Positions 36,790 through 44,411 of a DNA stretch of 64,000 bases are shown piece by piece. The stretch lies in NCBI RefSeq assembly GCF_016785085.1, contig NZ_JAENHO010000004.1, forward strand, positions 682,001 through 746,000, in the 5' to 3' direction. Under the pieces are notes generated by a model, which was given only the letters and a program-made list of their open reading frames with translations, did no database searches and was not told where the DNA came from. The position numbers and the translations under genes are program-made. This stretch comes from Paractinoplanes lichenicola. Its GTDB lineage: Bacteria > Actinomycetota > Actinomycetes > Mycobacteriales > Micromonosporaceae. How positions within the stretch are numbered: position 1 is the stretch's first letter; every line of letters begins with the position of its first letter.

Positions 36790-37735
36790 CTCGGGCCTCA
36801 AGGTAAGCCGGGTCGCCCTCGGCTGCATGTCCTACGGGGATCCCACGCGAGGCCACCAGGACTGGGTCTTGAACGCCGACGCTGCGGGACCATTCTTCCG
36901 GCAGGCCGTCGAGCTGGGCATAACCTTGTGGGACACCGCCAACGGGTACGGTATCGGCGCGTCCGAGGAGGTCGTCGGCCAGGCAGTCCGGGAGTACACC
37001 AGCAGGGAGAACGTCGTGCTGGCAACGAAGGTCTACGCCACAATGCACGACGGGCCGGGCGGATCAGGGCTGTCCCGCAAGGCGATCATGGAGAACATCG
37101 ATGCCTCGCTACGGCGCCTGGGCACCGACTACGTCGACCTCTACCAGATTCACCGATTCGACCCGGATACGCCGGTCGAGGAGACCATGGAGGCGCTGCA
37201 CGACGTCGTCAAGGCCGGCAAGGCCCGCTACCTCGGCGCATCCTCCATGCACGCCTGGCAATTCGCCAAGATGCAATACACCGCCACTGCTAACGGCTGG
37301 ACCCGGTTCGTGTCCATGCAGGACCACTACAGCCTCATGCAGCGCGAGGAAGAACGCGAGATGTTCGGCCTGCTCGCCGACCTCGGCGTCGGCAGCATCC
37401 CCTGGAGCCCGCTGGCGCGCGGACGGCTGACCCGCCCGTGGGGAACTCGGACCCGTCGATCCGCCACCGACGCGTTCGGTCTCAGCGTACTGAGCGATGA
37501 CGACCAGCCGATTGCCGACGCCGTGCAGAAGGTCGCCGAGGCCCGCGGCCTCCCGATGGCCCAGATCGCCCTCGCCTGGGTGCTACGCAACCCTGTGGTG
37601 ACCGCTCCCATTGTCGGCGCCACCAAGGAGCACCACCTCACTGACGCGGCGGCCGCCCTTGACGTCCGGCTTACCGACAGCGAGGTCGCGACGCTCGAAT
37701 CCCCGTACACCTCACGGCTACCGACCGGGTTCTAA
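36767..37735 (+). CDS. Aldo-keto reductase
   Basis: A 322-residue AKR barrel: LGNSGLKVSRVALGCMSYGDP, catalytic Asp and Tyr in WDTANGYGIGASEEVVG, Lys in VVLATKVYA, and QIHRFDPDTPVEETMEALHD. It interconverts carbonyls and alcohols with NADPH. ATG 36767 follows GGAAAGGA inside the end of the lactonase gene. It is the last gene of the nine-gene operon. Confidence 0.92.
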   Translation: MEYARLGNSGLKVSRVALGCMSYGDPTRGHQDWVLNADAAGPFFRQAVELGITLWDTANGYGIGASEEVVGQAVREYTSRENVVLATKVYATMHDGPGGSGLSRKAIMENIDASLRRLGTDYVDLYQIHRFDPDTPVEETMEALHDVVKAGKARYLGASSMHAWQFAKMQYTATANGWTRFVSMQDHYSLMQREEEREMFGLLADLGVGSIPWSPLARGRLTRPWGTRTRRSATDAFGLSVLSDDDQPIADAVQKVAEARGLPMAQIALAWVLRNPVVTAPIVGATKEHHLTDAAAALDVRLTDSEVATLESPYTSRLPTGF

Positions 37736-37847
37736 CCTGACCCTCCTCGCTGTGGGCCATCACTGGCCGGTGAAGCGCCCCAGAGCGCTATCCAAGGCCG
37801 CGATTTCTGCGTGGAGGGCGAATGATGAGGTGTCCCAGACCAGCAAG

Positions 37848-37880
37848 AACCCCGCTCGGGTGAAGCTTCTAAGCGGGGTT
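37848..37880 (-). terminator. Hairpin, repeat family 2, copy 2
   Basis: AACCCCGCTC (37848-37857) pairs with AGCGGGGTT (37872-37880). Loop and flank (GGTGAAG, TTCCGGTG..GCTATT) match the copy at 3498-3531. On the minus strand it would end transcripts of the tyrosine recombinase at 38176. It may also help to stop the plus-strand operon. Confidence 0.65.
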
Positions 37881-37899
37881 CCGGTGTAGCTATTGAAGT

Positions 37900-38175
37900 G
37901 AAATGGTGGTAGATAGGATGGGATGGGTATTGGTTTGTGTCAATCTCCGGACACAAAATCCGTAGCATCCATGCACAGCATGGGTGTTCATGGGCACATG
38001 ATAGCCAAACGCTCATGGGTGCCCTAAGAATAGATCAAAAAGTAATGGCCGACTCGATGATTCGGCCATTACTCGTTTTGATCGTCACCGCATCTGAGCA
38101 GGCACAACTTTCCGTGGGTGATCGCCGTCACTGCGGGTCGGCAAGCCGTGGCTAGATCAACGGGCGCAGGGCCTG
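37900..38175. other. AT-richer gap with a long palindrome next to a tyrosine recombinase
   Basis: No gene is evident. CATGGG occurs three times at 37980-38020. A near-perfect palindrome spans 38033-38083: a 20-base left arm GATCAAAAAGTAATGGCCGA and its inverted copy with one 2-base bulge, around a 9-base centre. Position beside the recombinase makes this a candidate attachment or core site, or a strong bidirectional terminator. Confidence 0.6.
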
Positions 38176-39342
38176 TCAGGGCCCGAGGATCGCTGACATC
38201 GAGTCGTCGTCGGCGAGGGGATGCGGTTCGCCGGTCAGTGCCGCGAGTGCCTGGGCGACCTCCTGCAAGGTCGCTTTGACGTAGGTGGCAGTGGTCCCGG
38301 CTTCGTTGCTGTCGGCGTGGCCGGCGAAGGCACGGGCAACCGCGTACGAGAAGTGCCGCTCGACCCAGGTGAGCGTGGTGTGGCGCAGCCAGTGGGCGCT
38401 GATTTGCTGGACGGTGACCCAGTGCAGGTGGGTGCCGACCCGGCGCCAGAGGTGGTCGTAGCGTCGGCGGCCTACACAGTGACCGTTCCGGTATCGCAAT
38501 ATCTGCTCATCGGGGTCGCCGCCGGAACGCTCGTCGAAGTGGGCGACGAGCGCTTCGGCAAGGGTCGGTGAGATCGGCTGCCAGCGTTGGGTTTGCCCTT
38601 TCTCGTGCAGCCGGACGAGGCATTGCTCGGGGTCGAGGTCTTTGCGCCTGATGGCGAGCGCACCCCCGCGGCGGCAGGCGGTCTCGATGTGGATCCGGAG
38701 GATGAGCAGGTCAAGTTCGGGGTCGTTGCCGGTCTCGCCGGCGACTTTGATGATGGCGGCCAGCGCCGGCCCGGGCAGGGCATGTCTGAGGCTGGGCTGG
38801 CGGTGCGGTTTGTCGACGCGGACTGATGGGTTGGCTGCGGCGGTTATGAGCTGGTCCGCGGTGGCGTAGCGGTAGATGCATCGGAGCGCTGCGATGAAGT
38901 GCTCGGCTGCACCCGCACCGCCGCGGTGGTTGCGGCGGACAACTGCGTGCTGGCGGACCTCCTCGGCAAACTGTTTGATCTCCAGTGGAGTGGGTTCGTC
39001 GATTCGCCGATGGCCCCATTTTTCGCGGATGCGTCGCCAGTACGTTTCGTACACGCGGCGGCTTCCTGCGCTTACGCCGTTGGCGACTTCTGGGATGTAG
39101 GGCTGGCTGTGGTCGTCAGATCGGGCACCACTTGGTCGCCGGTTTCGACACCACGCAGGCACCGGCCGAAGTCCGTGGTCGCGAGACTGGGCACCACCGG
39201 TTAGCGAGCCGCTGACCTGCACTGCGACGGTCCCATGGTCAGCCTCTGCGGTTGGTTCTCCCGACCATTGCGCCTCGCTGAGATCGACAACTGGTGCCGA
39301 AACCCGCGACCAACTGGAGCCGCTTCTCGCGACCGTAGCCAT
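38176..39342 (-). CDS. Tyrosine recombinase (phage-type integrase)
   Basis: The core domain is intact: catalytic Arg in HIETACRRGGAL, HWLRHTTLTW with HxxR, then FAGHADSNEAGTTATYVKAT with the second His and the nucleophile Tyr. A SAM-like N-terminal region (RRVYETYWRRIREKWG, EEVRQHAVVRRNHRGG) precedes it. The first 60-80 residues of the frame extend into a SnoaL remnant and look unrelated, so the true start is later or lost. It is paralogous to the recombinase at 56830-57925 in the same orientation, with shared blocks ETACRRGG and HWLRHTTLTW. Confidence 0.85.
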   Translation of the reverse strand: MATVARSGSSWSRVSAPVVDLSEAQWSGEPTAEADHGTVAVQVSGSLTGGAQSRDHGLRPVPAWCRNRRPSGARSDDHSQPYIPEVANGVSAGSRRVYETYWRRIREKWGHRRIDEPTPLEIKQFAEEVRQHAVVRRNHRGGAGAAEHFIAALRCIYRYATADQLITAAANPSVRVDKPHRQPSLRHALPGPALAAIIKVAGETGNDPELDLLILRIHIETACRRGGALAIRRKDLDPEQCLVRLHEKGQTQRWQPISPTLAEALVAHFDERSGGDPDEQILRYRNGHCVGRRRYDHLWRRVGTHLHWVTVQQISAHWLRHTTLTWVERHFSYAVARAFAGHADSNEAGTTATYVKATLQEVAQALAALTGEPHPLADDDSMSAILGP

Positions 39343-39515
39343 AGGGCATCCCAGCCCCGGACTTCGCCGAGACCCGCGCGGTCGAAAACGAAGCTTTCGC
39401 TGTAGACGGCCTCGACCGCGGCGCGGTCGCCGGTGTCACTGAGGGGAAACGCTACGAGCAAGTCGTAAATAGCCAGACGGTCCTCGATCGTCCGCAGGCG
39501 TTGTTCCATGGACAT
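39330..39515 (-). pseudogene. SnoaL-like (NTF2-fold) protein, truncated
   Basis: It starts MSMEQRLRTIEDRLAIYDLL, then DTGDRAAVEAVYSESFVFDR, the normal N-terminal 60 residues of a SnoaL-like protein. After RGWDALWL the match ends, just where the upstream part of the recombinase frame begins. The missing 60-80 residues suggest a recombination break at about 39330. It lies 7 bases after the FMN reductase stop and was probably its operon partner. Confidence 0.65.
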
Positions 39516-39522
39516 GCCGCGC

Positions 39523-40098
39523 TCACGCATTGACGGGGACGGTTTCACGACGCAGTACTGTCAGCGCGCCGCTCCATGCGAGGAGCTGATCGAGCATGGT
39601 CTCCAGCGCGGACTCGTGAAACGGCTTGGGCTGTAGGGTCTGAAAGTTCTCGAAGTCGGTCATTAGCGAGAACAGCACCTGCTGGCGGACATCCGCCATC
39701 CGCAGTGCTCCGGCGATCTGGCGAAGCTGCTCGGCGGCCCGGGCGCCGCCCACGCTGCCATAGGAGACAATTCCCATGGCCTTGTCGCCCCACTCGGCAT
39801 ACAGGTAGTCGAGGGCGTTCTTCAGCGCCCCCGGGACGCTGTGGTTGTACTCGGGTGTGACGATCACGAACCCGTCGTACGCGGCAATCGTGCCGGCCCA
39901 GTTACGGGTGTGCTCGTTCTGGTACTGCCCGACCACCGGCGGCACCTCCTCGTCGAGCTGCGGCAGCGCGTGCTCCCGCAGATCTAGGAGCTCGAACACG
40001 GCATCGCTGCGTCGCGCGGCCAGATCGAGGACCCAGTGGGCGACCTGCTCGCCGAGCCGGTTGGGGCGGGTGCTACCCAGGATGATGCCGATGCGCAT
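39523..40098 (-). CDS. NAD(P)H-dependent FMN reductase
   Basis: A 191-residue flavodoxin-fold protein: IGIILGSTRPNRLGEQVAHW binds FMN phosphate, TPEYNHSVPGALKNALDYLY is the family signature, and YGSVGGARAAEQLR follows. It reduces flavin, quinones or azo/nitro groups. ATG 40096-40098 follows GGGAGA. It is divergent from a MarR gene with two operator copies between, a usual redox or xenobiotic response pair. Confidence 0.93.
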   Translation of the reverse strand: MRIGIILGSTRPNRLGEQVAHWVLDLAARRSDAVFELLDLREHALPQLDEEVPPVVGQYQNEHTRNWAGTIAAYDGFVIVTPEYNHSVPGALKNALDYLYAEWGDKAMGIVSYGSVGGARAAEQLRQIAGALRMADVRQQVLFSLMTDFENFQTLQPKPFHESALETMLDQLLAWSGALTVLRRETVPVNA

Positions 40099-40116
40099 CA
40101 CGATTCTCCCTTGCGT

Positions 40117-40169
40117 CGTCGTGAATGTTCACGACGATCGTGGCACGCGCGTCGTGAATCTTCAACACG
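40117..40169. promoter_or_regulatory. Two MarR operators in the FMN reductase/MarR gap
   Basis: CGTCGTGAA-TG-TTCACGACG (40117-40136) is a perfect 20-bp palindrome. A second copy at 40150-40169 keeps CGTCGTGAA and a degenerate right arm. The two start 33 bases apart and cover both promoters. Confidence 0.8.
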
Positions 40170-40191
40170 GCGATTGGGTAGAGTGATCCAC

Positions 40192-40737
40192 ATGACCAGC
40201 TCGCAACCATCCGAGGACGACTCGGCCCTCTGGCTATCGCGAGATGAGCAGGCGGCCTGGATGCCCCTGGCTGCCCTGCTGATGACGATGCCCTCCGTCG
40301 TCGACGGACAACTCAAGCGCGACTCCGGCCTGAACCTCTTCGAATACACGATTCTGTCCGGCTTGTCCGAGTGTGAGGGCCAGTGCGCACGCTTGGCCAC
40401 CCTCGCCAACGTGGTCGGCGGGTCTTCCTCGCGCCTCTCACACGCCGTAGCACGCCTCGAGCGGCAGGGATGGGTCGAGCGTCGCACTCAAGCCAACGGC
40501 GAACCTCGCGCCACCGACGTCTTCCTGACCGACGAGGGTCAGGCCAAGCTGACGGCAGCGGCCCCAGACCACGTCCGTGAGGTGCGCCGCCTCGTCTTCG
40601 AGGGGCTGTCCACTCCACAAATCACACAGTTAAGCCGCCTTGCCCGGCGCATCCTGTCCGTTACCGCGCCTGAAACCGCGGCACTGCTCGCCGATCGAGA
40701 CCGACAGATGGAGAGGGAGGGGCCAGGTGCATGGTGA
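40192..40737 (+). CDS. MarR-family regulator
   Basis: A 181-residue protein with the MarR fold: FEYTILSGLSECEGQCARLATLANVVGGSSSRLSHAVARLERQGWVERR and the wing RATDVFLTDEGQAKL. ATG 40192 is chosen because it starts about 45 residues before the winged helix, as in the family; the longer frame adds 52 unrelated residues. It should repress the divergent FMN reductase and itself through the palindromes at 40117-40169. Confidence 0.92.
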   Translation: MTSSQPSEDDSALWLSRDEQAAWMPLAALLMTMPSVVDGQLKRDSGLNLFEYTILSGLSECEGQCARLATLANVVGGSSSRLSHAVARLERQGWVERRTQANGEPRATDVFLTDEGQAKLTAAAPDHVREVRRLVFEGLSTPQITQLSRLARRILSVTAPETAALLADRDRQMEREGPGAW

Positions 40738-41095
40738 TATGTGGACTATTTGCCGCGTCAAGGAACTTTTGTCAGCTATCTCTTCGTCGTGGATCGTGCC
40801 GCCGCTGACCAATGACGCTGCGTCCGCGATGGCTTCTAGCCGGCTCTTAGTGATAGGTTTTCCAACCTGCGAGGTTCCGCTGAGAAGGTTCGCTGTCGTG
40901 TAAACGTTGCTCAGGCCGAACGGGTGCTTGGTGGTGAGTTCGATGGAGTTTCGTTGAAGGTTCAGGTATATTTGTCGGTCGATGGTAGTGCCGATGCGGC
41001 TATCTGCTGTGCATCGTTTGCGAAAGCTGCTGTTTCGGTTTTTGGTTTCGGACTGGACGCTTAGCGGGTCTGAAATCGCCGACGGTTCAATAATG
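40738..41095 (-). pseudogene. Unrecognised coding remnant without a start codon
   Basis: One minus-strand frame is open from 41095 to the antisense of MarR and reads like protein: NLQRNSIELTTKHPFGLSNV, YTTANLLSGTSQVGKPITK, EAIADAASLVSGGTIHDEE. It has no ATG or GTG start and begins right after a TAG, at the end of the SnoaL remnant. I do not recognise the family. No other gene is seen here. Confidence 0.35.
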
Positions 41096-41590
41096 CCGAT
41101 CTATTTTTTGAGAGCGGCTCAGATTGCCAGGGGTCCGACTGTTCGGGCCTGTTCCACAGGGCGGCCGTGCGGAGTTCTCGGATCCGCCACTGAGTTCCGT
41201 TGCGGACAAGGCCGATCGTGTAGGAACCGTGCAGGGTTCCGATGCCGGCTCCCTGTGCGGGCGGTTGATGCCACGCGTACATGGACACCATTGCGTGAGC
41301 GTGGTCGCCTTCTGCGCTGATCATGTGGTTGGCGCTTATGTGTTGAGTGGGTGGCGCGCTCGTCAGACTGTTCTGACGATCTCCGCGAAGTCGTCGGTAT
41401 AGTGCGTCCTTCCCGGCTCGCCGGACAGCGGCGAGAAGTCGACGTCGATCTGGTCGTCAATCGTTTCCCGCAGTTCCGGCTAGTCGCAGTTGTCCAGCGC
41501 TTTGAAGTATTGGATTATCGTCTCGGATGCGGCCGTACGGTCGAGAAGGTATTCCAAATGCTCGTTTATCGTCTTCCTCGATCGCTACCA
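41065..41590 (-). pseudogene. SnoaL-like protein with in-frame stop and frameshift
   Basis: The minus strand reads LEYLLDRTAASETIIQYFKA, a TAG after DNCD, then PELRETIDDQIDVDFSPLSG and HYTDDFAEIVRT. After a frame change it reads ISANHMISAEGDHAHAMVSM and GTLHGSYTIGLVRNGTQWRI. These are the ordered strands of a SnoaL/NTF2-like protein. It lies directly downstream of the FAD monooxygenase remnant. Confidence 0.7.
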
Positions 41591-41713
41591 CTTTATTTTA
41601 CTCGTCATGCGGACGGTGGCGTGTGTCGCCTTTGCAGTCATGGCGCCGGAACGATGAAACGGGCCACGATAGAGATTTGAACCGGGCTGCTATTCGGGCC
41701 CCGCGATGATCCC

Positions 41714-42410
41714 CTAGTGGCGTTCGAGAATCCAGTCGATGGTGCTGGCGATTTCCTCGGCAGGGACGTGGGCCGCGATGTGGCCGTCGGGCCTGATCAG
41801 CCATACTCGTTGTGGCGCAGTCGGCGAACCGGGAATATTTCCGTACGGAATCTCGGTGATTCCAGCGTCCATAATTCCTACGGCGGCGAACGTGTTGCTG
41901 TTCGCCAGGTCCAGGGTGGACCGGCCGTCAATGAGCCAGTGGTGCGGTACACGCATCCGGACTTCGGGTCCACTGTCGTGAGGGTCTCTGATCGGCATGC
42001 CGGTGCTCTCGCCGATCATCGCCGGGGATGAAGCAGGCGGATAGCCGAGCCCGATCATCGCGGTGGCCTCGTCGAACTGCTTCACACTCCAGTCCATCTC
42101 GATGATCGACCGTTCGAGGATGAACGCGTCCACCGGGCGTCGTTCGGGGTCATAGCTGTCCAGCAGCCCGGCGCCGGCTCGCCCGTCGAGCACCCAAGCA
42201 AGTTTCCATGCCAAATTGTGTGCGTCGGCGATCGCCAGGTTGGCGCCCATGCCCATGGATGGCGGCAGCGCATGTGCCGCGTCGCCGATGACGAACACCC
42301 GCCCGGAGCGGAACGTGGCGGCGAGGTGCGCGGTGGGCGTCCACTGCGCGTGGACCAGCACCTCGAACTCGATCGGCTGCCCGACGATCGACTCCAGATC
42401 CTTTGAGGTT
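41714..42410 (-). pseudogene. C-terminal part of an FAD-dependent aromatic hydroxylase
   Basis: The minus strand from 42410 reads DLESIVGQPIEFEVLVHAQW, then RVFVIGDAAHALPPSMGMGA and ANLAIADAHNLAWKLAWVLD, the second FAD-binding motif of PheA/TfdB-like hydroxylases, and a C-terminal thioredoxin-like tail. The first about 270 residues, with the GxGxxG motif, are missing; only disordered frames occur at 42410-42560. It pairs with the SnoaL remnant as a decayed polyketide- or aromatic-type operon. Confidence 0.75.
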
Positions 42411-42731
42411 TAAGCGCCGGCGGTCGCCCGGGGTCGCGGTACCCGGCGGACGCCCTCGGCCCCACGAGGCCGTATCCGGGCTGGCCGTCTGGCTCTGATC
42501 ACGGTCGCCGTTAGTGACGATCACGCGGTGGCCGCCCCTGCATCTACCGGCTCCGACCATGCTCTCGGACAGCGGCAGCCGTACTAAGACCAGTCGTTTG
42601 AACCATGTCAGGTCTGCTAGCCGGATTCGTGCAGACTGCCAAGCGGTCCGACCTCATATCTTCCTGACATGCGCTTGCCAGGCTGACCAGCGGTCGGGAC
42701 TGTCCCGGCCGCGGTGACGGGAGGTTCACGG

Positions 42732-43301
42732 ATGCGCAGGAGTCAGGCGCTGGCGGTTGCGGCGATTGTCCTGACGGGGCTGGCGGGATGCGGGTCGCCG
42801 GGTGAGGGCGAAGCCGGGAATGCGGGCGGGGCGAAGGTGGCCACACTGCAGAGCGCCGCCCCTGGGCCGACGGCGTCAGCCTCGAAGGTGCCGGAGCGGC
42901 CCCGAGAGCGGCTCGACACCACGCAGGAGGAGTTCGAGGCGTTGCTCGCACCGTACAACAAATGTCTTAAGGATCACGGCGTCACCGACCTGAGCAAGGC
43001 GCGGAAGCTCATCAACGAAAGCGGTCCGGAGGCCGACACGTTCAGGGCCGCGAACAAGATCTGCGAGACGCAGTACTACCCGCTGCCGCCGTGGGAGAGG
43101 GACCCGGCCAACCCGGAGGCCAAGGACTTCGCGGTCGCCGTCGTGAAGTGCCTCAAGGAGAAGGGCGTCGAGTACGTCGAGGTGTCCGAGAACGGCCTCG
43201 GCTGGGCCTTCGGCGGCGACCAGAACGACTCCCGCTCGATCTCGCTGGGCATGGAGAAGTCGCCGGAGTGCGAGCGCGAGGTTGCCGCCGCGATGAAGTG
43301 A
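42732..43301 (+). CDS. Secreted lipoprotein of unknown function
   Basis: A 189-residue protein. Signal peptide MRRSQALAVAAIVLTGLAGC ends in a lipobox with Cys20. A low-complexity Gly/Ala/Ser/Pro linker follows, then a globular part with four further Cys (NKCLKDHG, ICETQYY, VKCLKEKG, PECEREV) that could form two disulfides. GGGAGG precedes ATG 42732. It is followed by a terminator and then a two-component locus; such Cys-rich lipoproteins often accompany these, but a link is inference. Confidence 0.8.
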   Translation: MRRSQALAVAAIVLTGLAGCGSPGEGEAGNAGGAKVATLQSAAPGPTASASKVPERPRERLDTTQEEFEALLAPYNKCLKDHGVTDLSKARKLINESGPEADTFRAANKICETQYYPLPPWERDPANPEAKDFAVAVVKCLKEKGVEYVEVSENGLGWAFGGDQNDSRSISLGMEKSPECEREVAAAMK

Positions 43302-43313
43302 TCTTTAAGAGGG

Positions 43314-43352
43314 GGCGGCGGCCGGGCAGCAAGTGCCCGGCCGCCGCCTTTC
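43314..43352 (+). terminator. Intrinsic terminator after the lipoprotein gene
   Basis: GGCGGCGGCCGGGCA (43314-43328) pairs perfectly with TGCCCGGCCGCCGCC (43334-43348), loop GCAAG, followed by TTTCT. From here to 43830 no convincing gene is seen. Confidence 0.88.
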
Positions 43353-43830
43353 TAGTTTGCGGCCAGGGCCTGTATCGGGATTGGGCGCGCCGCCCGTGCG
43401 CAGGGATAGACGCCGTCCAGCACAACCGACGCCGGCCACGCCGGACACCGCCGGCTGGGGCGGGCACCACCGGCGGCCTGTCGTCCCGGTTGTCGTCGTC
43501 ACGGTGACGCGCTCGCCCGGGCCGGGCTGGCAGCCCACCGAATGGCCGGCCAGCGGCCGGGGCGCGCCGTAGCCGCTTCGCGGCCGTCGGCATGCCGGAT
43601 CGTCAGGAGTATGCCGCGGCGGCGGCCACCGCCACGATCACACCCGCGGCCAGCCACATTCCGACACGCCGCCGGGGTGCGGGCGGGGGCCGCAACCGCC
43701 GGGGACCACATCGGTGGGGGCGTCAGACTTCACTGGCATACGGACGAGGGCGGCCGAAGATCATCAGGAATTTGTCAGGTGTGACCCCAAGACGCCACCG
43801 AGCCGGTTTTCGCGACTTATAGTCGCCGCC

Positions 43831-44411
43831 ATGTGTGCTCATGTCCTGGTCGCCGAGGACGAATCTCGTCAGGCCGAGGTGCTGCAACGCAATCTGGTCG
43901 CCGACGGGCACGAGGCTGTCGTGGTGCACGACGGCCGGTCCGCGCTGAGCGAGGCCCGTCGGCTGCACCCCGACCTGCTGCTGCTCGACGTGATGATGCT
44001 GGGGCTGGACGGTCTGGACTTGTGCCGGCCGCTGCGCCAGGAGTCCGACGTGCTGGTGCTGATGCTCACCGCCCGCGCCGCCGAGAACGACCTGTTGCTG
44101 AGGCTCGACCTGGACGCCGACGACTACCTGACCAAGCCGTTCAGCCTACGCGAGCTGGAGGCCCGCATCCGCATGCTGCTGCGCCGGGCCCCCGGACCGC
44201 TTCGGCGGCCCGCACGGTCGGCCAGGTCGAGCTGGATCCCGTGCGGCACACGGTGACCGTCGACGGCGAGCCGATCGAGTGCACGCCCGGCGAGTTCGCG
44301 TTCCTGGCCGCAATGTCCGAGCAGCCGGGACGGTTCTTCATTCCCGCGCAGCGCCCGGCTCACCTGGTGACCGTGTACGGCGTCGGTTACAAGATGACGG
44401 CCGTCGGGTGA
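43831..44411 (+). pseudogene. OmpR-family response regulator, frameshifted and internally deleted
   Basis: The receiver domain is complete: VLVAEDES acid pair, phospho-acceptor Asp in LLLLDVMM, Thr in LMLTARA and Lys in YLTKPF. A frameshift near 44210 moves the frame to GQVELDPVRHTVTVDGEPIE. The winged helix then jumps from EQPGRFFIPAQRP to HLVTVYGVGYKMTA, losing about 40 residues with the recognition helix. It cannot bind DNA normally even if the frame is restored. Its stop overlaps the kinase GTG. Confidence 0.85.

Noticed and set aside
43831..44411. Programmed frameshift in the response regulator
   Set aside because: There is no slippery heptamer, and the DNA-binding domain also has an internal deletion, so decay is the simpler reading.
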